Positions 9,966 through 18,150 of a stretch of 64,000 nt of DNA are shown piece by piece (the first letter of the stretch is position 1; the number at the start of each line of letters is the position of its first letter). The translations under genes were made by a program, and so were the position numbers. The notes beneath the pieces are model-generated. The model had not been told where the DNA came from and did no database searches. It worked only from the letters and a program-made list of their open reading frames with translations. Origin of the DNA: Bdellovibrionales bacterium (GTDB taxonomy: Bacteria > Bdellovibrionota > Bdellovibrionia > Bdellovibrionales > Bdellovibrionaceae); contig JADJOV010000002.1 of assembly GCA_016713585.1 (NCBI GenBank), forward strand, positions 186,001-250,000, given 5' to 3'.

Positions 9966-11303
9966 TTAAAGTCTATTCTCCAAACCTTGAATCTCAGCGA
10001 GAACTCCTCCAAGCTGGGCTCGAGCGACATCAACCTCACTCAAACCTCTTTTTGCAGAGTCCAACACTTTTTTCAACGAGGAAGTAAGCTCCTCTAGAAA
10101 AGCACTCATGCGCTCAAGTTGACTATAAAAATCTTCGGCTTGATCAGCGGCAAGGCTAGCGATTTCGATTTTCCCGGCGACACGAATGACTTCCAACCCT
10201 GCGCCAACCTCCATAAGTTCTCTCGCATGGGATTGAAATCCCAACAAATTTTTCCGCACAAGTTCAAGCTCATTCAGAGTTCTAGATCTGCTTTCGCTAA
10301 GAAGTTGAAGCAAAAGCTTGTAGTTTTGAGGAATGTCAGCAGAAAAGTCATCTTCTTCCACTTCCGCTCTCTGTGCGGTTTCTAAAATAAAAAAATGAAG
10401 CATTTCAACACCAAGTTTCCCGGCACCTATTTCGAGCAGAGATTTGTTTACTTCGTCCATAACGGCCTTTAGACTCTTTTGAAACAACTCGCCTTTTTCT
10501 TGAACCAGGGTTGCTTGTCTTTGAAGACCTCTTGAAACCTCAGCCATTGTCATTCCCTGACTTCCAAGACGATCAGCGCCTATAGCCATATTTATGGACA
10601 AGCGCCCAAAACTAGATAACGAAGAAAGTAGCTTTAGTGTCGCAGAACGAATTTCGGCTCCGTAAACTGTCAAACCCACTAAATTTAAAAAAACTGCACC
10701 GAACGCTTCTTGAATTGAGGACATTTCAGATAATAGCGCATTTTTGGCTTTTCTTGGATTCCCGCGCTTTGACTGACTTAGAATGGCCTGGTCTCTAGCT
10801 TGAAGTTCAGCAGTTAAGGCCGCAGTCATAAATTCCTGATATGTGGAAAATCCTAAAGAATTCAAACTAGACATAACTAGACTCAAGGCTGCGTCTAGAC
10901 CCTCGAATTTCTCCACAACCAGCGTTTCAGAATAAAGTGAGATAACTTTTTCAAAAACTGCCGTTGTGGGTTTAAGCCTGAGTGAAAGATAGCCACCCTC
11001 CACCGGCAGTACCAATGCAAAAACCCAATAATAACTTCCGTCTTTGGACAGATTCTTCACGTAGGCGGCAATCGGTTTTCGAGCGCCGATGGTATCCCAT
11101 AGTAATTTGAAAACAATCCGAGGCATATCTGGATGGCGAACAACGCTATGAGGGACACCTTTCAGTTCCTCTGCTGAGTACTTGCTGACTCGAACAAAGA
11201 CACTGTTGCCACTAAGAATGAGTCCTCGAAGATCTGTTTTTGAAAAAAACAGCTCTTCTATTTCAAATGGACTTTCTCTATTAATCGGGCTTGGTTTACG
11301 CAC
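9966..11303 (-). CDS. Aer-type PAS-domain sensor protein without a clear MCP hairpin
   Basis: Residues about 20-115 form a PAS domain of the aerotaxis-receptor type: TDLRGLILSGNSVFVRVSKY, then VVRHPDMPRIVFKLLWDTI and KNLSKDGSYYWVFALVLPV. In Aer this domain binds FAD and senses redox state. The rest is predicted mostly helical, with likely coiled coil (KVLDSAKRGLSEVDVARAQL). I see no transmembrane segment, and the conserved MCP hairpin that contacts CheA/CheW is not recognisable. It is probably a soluble sensor whose output is unknown. Promoter and partners are not evident. Confidence 0.65.
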   Translation of the reverse strand: MRKPSPINRESPFEIEELFFSKTDLRGLILSGNSVFVRVSKYSAEELKGVPHSVVRHPDMPRIVFKLLWDTIGARKPIAAYVKNLSKDGSYYWVFALVLPVEGGYLSLRLKPTTAVFEKVISLYSETLVVEKFEGLDAALSLVMSSLNSLGFSTYQEFMTAALTAELQARDQAILSQSKRGNPRKAKNALLSEMSSIQEAFGAVFLNLVGLTVYGAEIRSATLKLLSSLSSFGRLSINMAIGADRLGSQGMTMAEVSRGLQRQATLVQEKGELFQKSLKAVMDEVNKSLLEIGAGKLGVEMLHFFILETAQRAEVEEDDFSADIPQNYKLLLQLLSESRSRTLNELELVRKNLLGFQSHARELMEVGAGLEVIRVAGKIEIASLAADQAEDFYSQLERMSAFLEELTSSLKKVLDSAKRGLSEVDVARAQLGGVLAEIQGLENRL

Positions 11304-11361
11304 AACTTATTGAGTGTATTTTGAACTTTTTAGAACGGCAATGTTAATCTTGGGTTTGATA

Positions 11362-11465
11362 GAGGTTGCGGTCCAGTCCGTTCAGTTTGATATAGGTCTC
11401 ATCCATGCGCTAGCGGCCATTTTGATTTTCATTAGACCTATTTAACACAGATAGCGTCCTGAATT
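11362..11465. repeat. Left arm of a ~100-bp inverted repeat
   Basis: The reverse complement of this stretch matches 12366-12467 with few mismatches, for example the shared segments GGACGCTATCTGTGTTAA and AATGAAAATCAAAATGGCCG. Both arms derive from the IS6-like transposase gene. They flank the CRP/FNR gene. Confidence 0.85.
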
Positions 11466-11509
11466 TCTGCAAACTGGACTTATTTATTTGAAATTAACGC
11501 AACAGAACC
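11362..11509 (-). mobile_element. IS6-family remnant, 5' end (minus orientation)
   Basis: Read on the minus strand this begins at 11509 with GGTTCTGTTGC, the terminal inverted repeat of IS6/IS26-like elements. It then encodes RMDETYIKLNGLDRNLY, which matches the start of the IS6 DDE transposase core including the first catalytic Asp. An in-frame stop precedes RMDETYIK, and a stop follows soon after. Only the 5' part of the element remains. About 100 bases match, in inverted orientation, the remnant at 12366-12655. Confidence 0.75.
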
Positions 11510-12242
11510 CAGGAACTTCAGTCCTCTTTACTAGGCTCTTATAGATTGTATAGACAATTCGATTAATTTTTCTGGTTGCAAAATTTTGAATTTCTTGAGC
11601 CTCAGTCCGAATAAACCCTTGCTTCGTCCAATCACTCATTATCCGAATAACTGATTCAACTGAACTTCCCCAACTTTCGGCAATCTCCTTCCGGGTCAAG
11701 GTTGGGGTTATGATACCCAGGCTATTGGAACTCTTCTGAGCAAGAGTCGTCAAAAGAAATGCCACTTTTTGGGCTAAAGGTGCCTTAATCAAAGATCTCT
11801 GACCATGCAATAGACATAATCTCATGGCCAACATCTCTTGGACTTTGAAGACCTGATCTGGATACCGTTTCCAACCATTCAAATAAGTCTCCCTGGGCAA
11901 CTTCAGGAGCCGAGAAGATCCAATAGAAGTAGCCGTCACAGGAAACCGTGGATTTGACTGAGTCAAAACAAATACGGCCAGGAGCTCGCCAGGGGTGGCA
12001 AAATGCATAATTGCATCCTCCCCGTCTACAGACGGGCAAGAAAGTTTATAGGCGCCACTCAAAATCAATCCAAAAAAAGCAGCGTGATCTCCATACTGAA
12101 ATAAACACTCTCTATGGGCACTATTAACAATTTGCCCACCCTCACATAGCTCCAGAATTTCTTCCTTAGATCTGCCATAAAATATCGGAAAAGCACCTAA
12201 TTCGTTCAGGGCAGCCTCGATTGCTTCACTATGAAGGCGCAT
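11484..12242 (-). CDS. CRP/FNR-family transcriptional regulator
   Basis: This is a cyclic-nucleotide-binding-fold regulator with a C-terminal winged helix. The cNMP-like beta roll covers about residues 15-125 (GDHAAFFGLILSGAYKLS, MHFATPGELLAVFVLTQS). The HTH is at about 185-215 (LTRKEIAESWGSSVESVIRI). FNR-type iron-sulfur cysteines are not arranged near the N-terminus. AAAGGACA precedes the ATG. The last residues (PGFCCVNFK) are encoded by the terminal repeat of the neighbouring IS6 remnant, so the native C-terminus has been replaced. It lies between two inverted IS remnants, which suggests transfer. Confidence 0.85.
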   Translation of the reverse strand: MRLHSEAIEAALNELGAFPIFYGRSKEEILELCEGGQIVNSAHRECLFQYGDHAAFFGLILSGAYKLSCPSVDGEDAIMHFATPGELLAVFVLTQSNPRFPVTATSIGSSRLLKLPRETYLNGWKRYPDQVFKVQEMLAMRLCLLHGQRSLIKAPLAQKVAFLLTTLAQKSSNSLGIITPTLTRKEIAESWGSSVESVIRIMSDWTKQGFIRTEAQEIQNFATRKINRIVYTIYKSLVKRTEVPGFCCVNFK

Positions 12243-12365
12243 ACATTGTCCTTTAATATATTCAAATATTATTTTGTGGGTTCTGGAAAAATTTATAATA
12301 TTTAAGTACTTTTGTGAAGCAAAATTTTGATTTGTCGAAACTAGCTAGCTGGCTCGAGGCAGCAC

Positions 12366-12467
12366 TTCAGGACGCTATCTGTGTTAACTAGGTCTAATGA
12401 AAATCAAAATGGCCGCCGGCGCATGGGTGAGACCCATATCAAAGTGAACGGACTGGACCGCTACCTC
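12366..12467. repeat. Right arm of the ~100-bp inverted repeat
   Basis: Inverted partner of 11362-11465. The two arms diverge at scattered positions (for example GGCCGCCGGCGC here versus GGCCGCTAGCGC in the other arm), so they are separate decayed copies and not a recent exact duplication. Confidence 0.85.
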
Positions 12468-12655
12468 TCTCGAGCCCTAGATAGGAAATGGCAAACAATA
12501 GATTTTCTTCTGACAGCTCATCGGGATCAGAATGCTGCGCGCAGATTTCTGGAGAAGGCGACGAAGAATTCTATTCATTGGCAGCATAATAAAATCTGAA
12601 TTCCGAGTCCCAAATTTGCTTATCTCGCATCGATATCAATTAATGCAACAGAACC
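12366..12655 (+). mobile_element. IS6-family remnant, internal part plus right end (plus orientation)
   Basis: The open frame from 12381 encodes RRRMGETHIKVNGLDRYLS, then TIDFLLTAHRDQNAARRFLE, diagnostic of IS6-family transposases. The first catalytic Asp is changed (RMGE instead of RMDE). Coding ends abruptly at 12599, and after about 45 bases the sequence reaches GCAACAGAACC at 12645-12655, the right terminal repeat. The middle and 3' part of the transposase are deleted and no left terminal repeat is seen, so the copy is inactive. Confidence 0.78.
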
Positions 12656-12683
12656 CCATAAATGTCTTATACGACCCGCAGGG

Positions 12684-12760
12684 AAAAAATGAAAAAAAAA
12701 AAAAAACCGGGGCCCCCCCAAAAAACCCCGCCCCGGCAAAAAAAAAAAAAAAAAACCTTT
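12684..12760. repeat. Homopolymer-rich low-complexity block, possible assembly junction
   Basis: A run of A's, then CCGGGG and CCCCCCC, A's, CCCCGCCCCGG and about 18 A's follow one another. Nothing else in the window has this composition. It lies just after the right end of the IS remnant and before the truncated Fic gene. It looks like poor-quality consensus or a joined contig end and not natural coding or regulatory DNA. Confidence 0.6.
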
Positions 12761-12809
12761 ATTGGCTGAGCTGTTTTTTATTTTCCCCAAGGACCAAATT
12801 GTGGCAGTC

Positions 12810-13217
12810 TCATTTTAATTTGGACCATTTAGCACCTCGCCCAAGTCCGATCGGTTTGACAATCTTTTCTTTTTTCAATTGAGAAAGTGCTTTCTTTACA
12901 ATTTCTCTGTCTAGATTTGGCTGTAACTTCATAATATCAGAAATCGAAAACTGTTCTGTCATTTCAAAGACAAGGCCCCGAATAAGTGCTGTTTTTGAGT
13001 CGCCTGATTGCAGCTCAACTCGATCTTTAAGTTCTTGATAACCAGATTTGACATGACTCAAAAAGTAACTCCACCATGGAAATAAATCATGTTTAGAAGA
13101 ATGCCAAGAAATTGAAGATGCACGAGAGACCACGCCGTGGATGGATGGAGTCGCAAACTGGTGAGATATTTTGAAGTAAACGAGGACATTGGGCGATATT
13201 ACCCATTTATTACCCAT
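12810..13217 (-). pseudogene. Fic-family protein, C-terminal fragment
   Basis: From about residue 32 the frame matches the C-terminal part of large Fic/DOC-family proteins: SWHSSKHDLFPWWSYFLSH, then a winged helix (SISDIMKLQPNLDREIVKKA) ending GLGRGAKWSKLK. In whole proteins this part follows the AMP-transferase domain. The catalytic HPFxxGNGR motif is not present upstream. The first 30 residues do not look like Fic and run towards the glmS 3' end. The gene is therefore 5'-truncated and unlikely to be active. Confidence 0.7.
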
Positions 13218-15222
13218 TTGGCAAGTCTTCCCCAGTAAAATATCGCTAAACTCTCTTTTTTCTCTACCGCTTCATTCTGAGCCATTCGCAAGGATCGTCC
13301 TAGATTTGCCTCGTCAAGGCGAATGAGAAAAGCGTACTCCACAGTCACCGATTTTGCCAGATTTCGTGGCTGATCAACATCGAGTTTTAACTCACAGGCC
13401 ATGTGATAAGCCATCAGCTGCAAAGGGACTGCGGACAGAATTGGATTCACAGTCCAATGCGCTTTTGGCAAAGCCAGATAATACTCACTAATACTCTGCA
13501 GCCTAGGATTCTCACCGGTTCCGATACAAATAATTTTACCGCCACGGGCCCGGGCTTCTTCAAGATTACTCAGAGTCTTTTCGTATAAATTATCCTGGGG
13601 AATAATCATAACAATTGCCATATTGCCATCAACAAGAGCTAAGGGCCCATGTTTCATCTCACCAGCGGCATAACCCTCGGCATGCAAGTAGGCCAACTCC
13701 TTGAGCTTGAGAGCCCCTCCATCGCAATTGGAAAATTCACTCCCCGAGCCATATATAAGAAACCCTTAAATTCCTGAAGCTTGCGCGAAGCTTTCAAAAA
13801 ATATTTATCAAACGCCAACACAACTTCAATCTGACTGGGAACTGCCAGCAACCCGCGAACATATTCTTTTTCTTGAGCTTCGCTCAAAGTCTCACGAATC
13901 CGTCCCCAACAAATCGCCAATAAATTCAAAATCGTTAAAGTTGAAGTGAAGGCCTTCGTGCTTGCCACACCAACTTCTGGACCTGAATTCATATACAAGT
14001 GGCCATCAGCTTCGCGATCAATGGTTGATCGTTGCACATTGGTCAGGCTCAGAGTGACGGCCCCTTTCTCTTTCGCCAACCTGATGGCGGCAAGTGTATC
14101 TGCCGTCTCGCCACTCTGAGATATGGTCATCACCATCGAATGCGGTGGAATGACAGGGTTTCGATATCGAAACTCGCTAGCAATATCAACCTCCACAGAA
14201 ACCCCGGCCAGTGTTTCGATGAGATATTTCCCAACACTGGCAGCGTAGGAACTTGTTCCGCATGCTATAATAAATAGTTTTTGTGTTTTCTTTAAAACTT
14301 CTGATGTCTTGGCGAAATCGTCAGACAAATCAAAACTGCCTGCTGTCAAGGATTTCATCGGCTTTCCAAAGCCAACTTGAGCGAGTCGAACACGCAGAGC
14401 TTCGATATCGATATGTGGCTCCATCGCGGCAGCAACAGCTCGGGGCTGCTCATAGATTTCTTTGAGCATATAGTGAGCATAGCCGCCCTTTTCAATCATT
14501 TCAGGGTTCCAATCCAACTCGACCTGTTGCTTGGTGATGGGCTGACCCGATCCCGAATAAACTTGAATCTTTCCTTTTTGCAGCTGGACCATTTCGCGAT
14601 CCTCTAGATAAACAAACTTTTTGGTATAAGCAATTAAAGCTTGAACATCGCTCGCCACAAAGCAGTGTTCGGGATGGATGCCTACAACCAGAGGGGGCCC
14701 ATCTTTAAATGCGACTAATTCATCGGGGCTTCCATCCCAAAGAACCACAATTGAAAAAGCGCCCTGCAATTTTCCAAGAGTGTTTTGAACTGCCTTAAGC
14801 AAATTCTTGGTCTTATCCACTTCGTTTGCCACCAAATGTGCGACAAGCTCTGTGTCCGTGTCCGAGGTTAAAATCGAACCTTCCTGAAGCAACTTTGTAC
14901 GGATTTCTACAAAGTTTTCGATAATACCGTTGTGAACCAAATTAATTCCACGCACCTGATGAGGATGGGCATTTCTTTCCACTGGAGCTCCATGAGTGGC
15001 CCAGCGCGTGTGGCCAATCCCCGTGTGCCCATCAAATTCTTCATGAGTCAATTTTTCTTCTAAAGCCTTCAGCTTCCCCTCGGCGCGGACTCGCTTGGCA
15101 TGCCCTTGATGAATAACCGCTATTCCGGCACTATCATAGCCTCGATACTCAAGTTTCTTTAGACCCTGAACAATGACATCTTTGGGATTCAAGGGACCAA
15201 GGTAACCAACGATTCCACACAT
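13199..15222 (-). CDS. glmS: Glutamine-fructose-6-phosphate aminotransferase GlmS (one frameshift, stop codon lost)
   Basis: This enzyme makes glucosamine 6-phosphate for peptidoglycan and LPS. It starts MCGIVGYLG with the catalytic Cys2 and carries GHTRWATHG and two SIS domains (ACGTSSYAASVGKY, TISQSGETADTLAA). The frame breaks at a C run at 13714-13717. One added base joins AMEG to ALKLKELAYLHAEG. The canonical end RNLAKSVTVE is reached at 13337, where a TAC stands in place of the stop. The frame then runs 45 codons to 13199. Because that tail normally folds over the active site, the true end is probably 13337. glmU lies upstream on the same strand. Confidence 0.9.
13337..13363 (-). other. 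attTn7-like sequence at the 3' end of glmS
   Basis: The codons for LAKSVTVE read CTGGCAAAATCGGTGACTGT and GGAG, nearly identical to the TnsD-recognised attTn7 of other bacteria. Tn7-like elements insert just downstream. Here the sequence beyond holds IS6 remnants, a CRP gene and a Fic fragment, but no Tn7 ends or tns genes were seen. Confidence 0.5.
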
Positions 15223-15289
15223 AAATTTATCTCCTGCTAACTGGCACTCACTCTGATTTCTTAATCTGAATCATATAGCTAAATTTCTA

Positions 15290-16744
15290 TTACTTTGGAC
15301 TTTCGGAAGTGTCTGTCGCTTCTTCAGTCTCACGAGGACGATAGTCTTCTTTGATGACCTGCTTAGCTCTAGTTACAGCTAAAGCCCTCGCCGGCACGTC
15401 CTTGGTGATCACAGATCCTGCTCCCAAAACCGCATCATCACCGATTTCTAATGGTGCTATCATCTGGACATCGCTCCCGACAAACACACGATTTCCAACC
15501 TTGGTTCGATGCTTTTCCTTGTTGGGAAGGTAGTTTACAAAAATGGTCCCACATCCAATATTGCAATCTTCACCAACCTCTGCGTCTCCAATATAGGCCA
15601 AATGGGCGGCTTTTGATTTTTTTCCCAATTTCGCATTTTTGAGTTCAACAAAGTTTCCAATTTGAACCTCTTCAGAAATTTCCGATTCGGGCCGAAGTCG
15701 TGCGTAAGGCCCAACAACACATTTATTGTGAACCTTGGATTTTTCAAGATAACTGCCAGCTCGGATTTGTACACTATCACCAATGGTGCATTCGGAGATA
15801 AAAACATGGGGCTCGATCACTGAATAAGACCCAATCTTCGTGTTTCCTCGTAAAAATGATTGTGGATAGATGACGCTGCCTGCGCCGACAGTGACAGAAT
15901 CTTCAACGTAGGTACATTTGGGATCCAAAACCATAACCCCTTCGTCCATCAGTTCCTTTATTTTTTTTGCAAAAATAAATCGCGTGGCCCGAGCTAATTC
16001 GGCTTGAGTATTAACACCCACCGCGACATGCGGCTTCCCGGTGAGGGCCTGAACTTTGTATCCCTCTTCAAGAGCTAAGGAAAGCAAATCGGTCAGGTAA
16101 TATTCTTTTTTCAGATTATGGTTTTTTATCTTCGGTAGAAGCTCTTTTAAAACTTCAGCCTTGATAAGATATATTCCTGTGTTCACCTCATGAATTTTGA
16201 GAGTGTCTGCAGAAGCATCTTTGACCTCAACAATGGCCTTCAAATCACCGCGATGACGAACCACCCGACCTAGCTCGCCTGGATTCTTCACGGTGGCTGT
16301 CACAAGGGCAAGATCCAGTTTTTCGTCGTGAAAGATTTTAACAAATTCTTGAAGATCTCTGCCCTCAAGCAAAGGGTGATCCCCATTGAGGATAAGAACA
16401 TTTCCCTCAATTGTTTCGATTTGCCCCGCTCTGACCGCGTGGGCAGTTCCCTGTTGTTCTTTTTGCTCAAAGCAGATGACACCCAAGGATCCAACCACGG
16501 CGCGAACAAGGGCTTGTCCGTGTCCAACAACCAGTCGGATTTCGCCAGCACCCGCCTGCTTGACAGCACGAAGCACCCGGTCAATCATTGGTCGTCCCGC
16601 GACGGGATGCAGAACTTTAGGTAAAGGTGACTTCATTCTGGTCCCTTGACCTGCCGCCAGAACAAGAGCCGTTAATTTTGGACTCTCCTTTGGATTATCC
16701 ATCTTTTGCACTGAATCATTGTCTTTGTGTATATCTTTTTTCAT
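15290..16744 (-). CDS. glmU: Bifunctional GlmU: N-acetylglucosamine-1-P uridyltransferase / glucosamine-1-P acetyltransferase
   Basis: This enzyme makes UDP-GlcNAc from glucosamine 1-phosphate, directly after the GlmS step. The pyrophosphorylase domain begins LVLAAGQGTRMKSPLPKVLH and has EQQGTAHAV and LNGDHPLL. The C-terminal left-handed beta helix shows hexapeptide repeats (VTVGAGSVIYPQS, IGNFVELKNAKLG) and the acetyl-CoA region AHLAYIGDAEVG. ATG at 16744 gives a polar leader. ATG at 16702 is also plausible and would leave more room for a promoter facing the divergent gene at 16759. Its 3' end is 68 bases from the glmS start. Confidence 0.93.
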   Translation of the reverse strand: MKKDIHKDNDSVQKMDNPKESPKLTALVLAAGQGTRMKSPLPKVLHPVAGRPMIDRVLRAVKQAGAGEIRLVVGHGQALVRAVVGSLGVICFEQKEQQGTAHAVRAGQIETIEGNVLILNGDHPLLEGRDLQEFVKIFHDEKLDLALVTATVKNPGELGRVVRHRGDLKAIVEVKDASADTLKIHEVNTGIYLIKAEVLKELLPKIKNHNLKKEYYLTDLLSLALEEGYKVQALTGKPHVAVGVNTQAELARATRFIFAKKIKELMDEGVMVLDPKCTYVEDSVTVGAGSVIYPQSFLRGNTKIGSYSVIEPHVFISECTIGDSVQIRAGSYLEKSKVHNKCVVGPYARLRPESEISEEVQIGNFVELKNAKLGKKSKAAHLAYIGDAEVGEDCNIGCGTIFVNYLPNKEKHRTKVGNRVFVGSDVQMIAPLEIGDDAVLGAGSVITKDVPARALAVTRAKQVIKEDYRPRETEEATDTSESPK

Positions 16745-16758
16745 GGCAGCATAGTCGC

Positions 16759-17463
16759 ATGCAAAATGGGATAATTCATCAGAAATTTTGGTCGCGCTCC
16801 GCCGAAGGGCTTCCCATTGCCCTGTATAGAAAAGACAACAATTCCCCCTCACGATTCCGAGATAAAAAGCCACTGTTGTTCGTTGGCGGCATGCATGGAG
16901 ACGAGCCCGAAGGGGTCCGATTGGCCCAAGACCTACTCCAGTGGCTGACTCTTGAGGCTTCCACCGAAAGTTCCAGTGATTATTGGCCCTGGATACTTAT
17001 TCCGTGCCTGAACGTGGAAGGTTTCCAGAATAAACAGCGCACAAATTCGAGGGGTGTTGATTTGAATCGAAACTTCCCTACTGCAGACTGGACGCAGTCG
17101 CCCCAAAGGGACCGTTATTACACCGGCCCCGCCCCCGCAAGCGAACCGGAGGTCAAAAGTTTAGTGAGTTTGATTTCAGCGGAACAACCTCGCGTGATTT
17201 TTCATTTTCATTCTTGGAATCCCTGCCTCATATATACCGGAGATCCTGGAAAAAATTTTGCAGAAACTCTAACTGTCGGAAACAACTATCCCGTCAAGGC
17301 CGAAATTGGATACCCAACCCCCGGAAGTCTTGGCGAATGGGGATGGCACTCTATGAAAACCCCAGTCATTTGCATCGAAGAACAAGAACATAGCGACTTA
17401 GATCAGGTTTGGCCCCATTTTTCTGCCGGCCTGAAGAAAATATTGCAGGGAGAAGTTTCGTGA
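16759..17463 (+). CDS. M14-family zinc carboxypeptidase, MpaA-like murein peptide amidase
   Basis: Zinc ligands and catalytic residues of the M14 fold are visible: GGMHGDEPEG (HxxE), NSRGVDLNRNFPTADW (substrate Arg/Asn-Arg), HFHSW (third zinc ligand) and EEQEH (catalytic Glu). In the MpaA branch such enzymes cleave the gamma-D-Glu to diaminopimelate bond of recycled murein peptides in the cytoplasm. There is no signal peptide, in line with that role. ATG 16759 was chosen because the frame further upstream overlaps glmU. The stop overlaps the next start as GTGA. Confidence 0.82.
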   Translation: MQNGIIHQKFWSRSAEGLPIALYRKDNNSPSRFRDKKPLLFVGGMHGDEPEGVRLAQDLLQWLTLEASTESSSDYWPWILIPCLNVEGFQNKQRTNSRGVDLNRNFPTADWTQSPQRDRYYTGPAPASEPEVKSLVSLISAEQPRVIFHFHSWNPCLIYTGDPGKNFAETLTVGNNYPVKAEIGYPTPGSLGEWGWHSMKTPVICIEEQEHSDLDQVWPHFSAGLKKILQGEVS

Positions 17464-18150
17464 TAGGACAAAAATCTTCCATCCGCGCCATCGCCTTTGA
17501 TCTCGATGATACCCTTTTGGACACCACTCAGATATTTGTCCCATTGGCAACCCGCAGACCTTTGAAATTCTCAGCGAACTTCCGCTTGGTTACGATCTAA
17601 CCACCTTCAATAGTAAATGTAAGGAACTCGCGAAAAATCTGAGTCACCCGAGATTTTTGCCCAACTCATCACGGAAAAAAGTCCTCGTTCATTAGATTTG
17701 ATTCGACAAGCAACCCTGGCTTTTTATGCGCCGCAAGTGCCATCAACGCTTCCCCTCATTCCAGGGGCCCTAGAAAATTTGCAGCTTCTCAAAAAAACCT
17801 ATCGGCTTTTCCTTGTCACGTCTGGCATTCCCGAGATTCAACTTCAAAAAGTCACAGCTTGTGGAATTAAAGAACTTTTTGACCATTGCTTTGTCGTTGA
17901 AAGCTTGAAAGGTGAAAGAAAAAAGACTGCATTCGAAAGCATAATTAGGGAAACTCAAATCCAGCCCCATCAACTTCTCAGTTGTGGAAATCGCCTATCC
18001 TTGGAAACACGCGACGCTAAGCTCTGTGGCGCGATGACTTGTTATTTTAGATATGGGGAACATGTTGGCGAAGTGCCCTCGCAACCAGAAGATGTTCCTG
18101 ATTTTACGATTACCCACCATCGGGAGCTCATCACGACATGCCAACTCTAA
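17460..18150 (+). CDS. HAD-family phosphatase (two frameshifts)
   Basis: This is a predicted phosphoglycolate-phosphatase-like hydrolase. Motif I is AIAFDLDDTLLDT, motif II FLVTSGIPE, and a conserved lysine lies in GERKKTAFESI. Two C runs break the frame (17551-17553 and 17647-17649), and each needs one extra C. The repaired middle reads QTFEILSELPLGYDLTTF, then EIFAQLITEKSPRSLDLIRQ. Motif IV normally has DxxxD after a GD, but here it reads CGNRLSLETRDAKLCG, so GD is CG and catalytic competence is less certain. It starts with GTG overlapping the amidase stop. Confidence 0.75.

Noticed and set aside
11362..12655. A functional composite transposon
   Set aside because: Both transposase copies are truncated, one has lost the catalytic Asp, and internal stops are present.
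13199..13336. A separate small gene overlapping the glmS end
   Set aside because: The frame is continuous with glmS, has no ribosome site of its own, and resembles no family; treated as readthrough past a lost stop.
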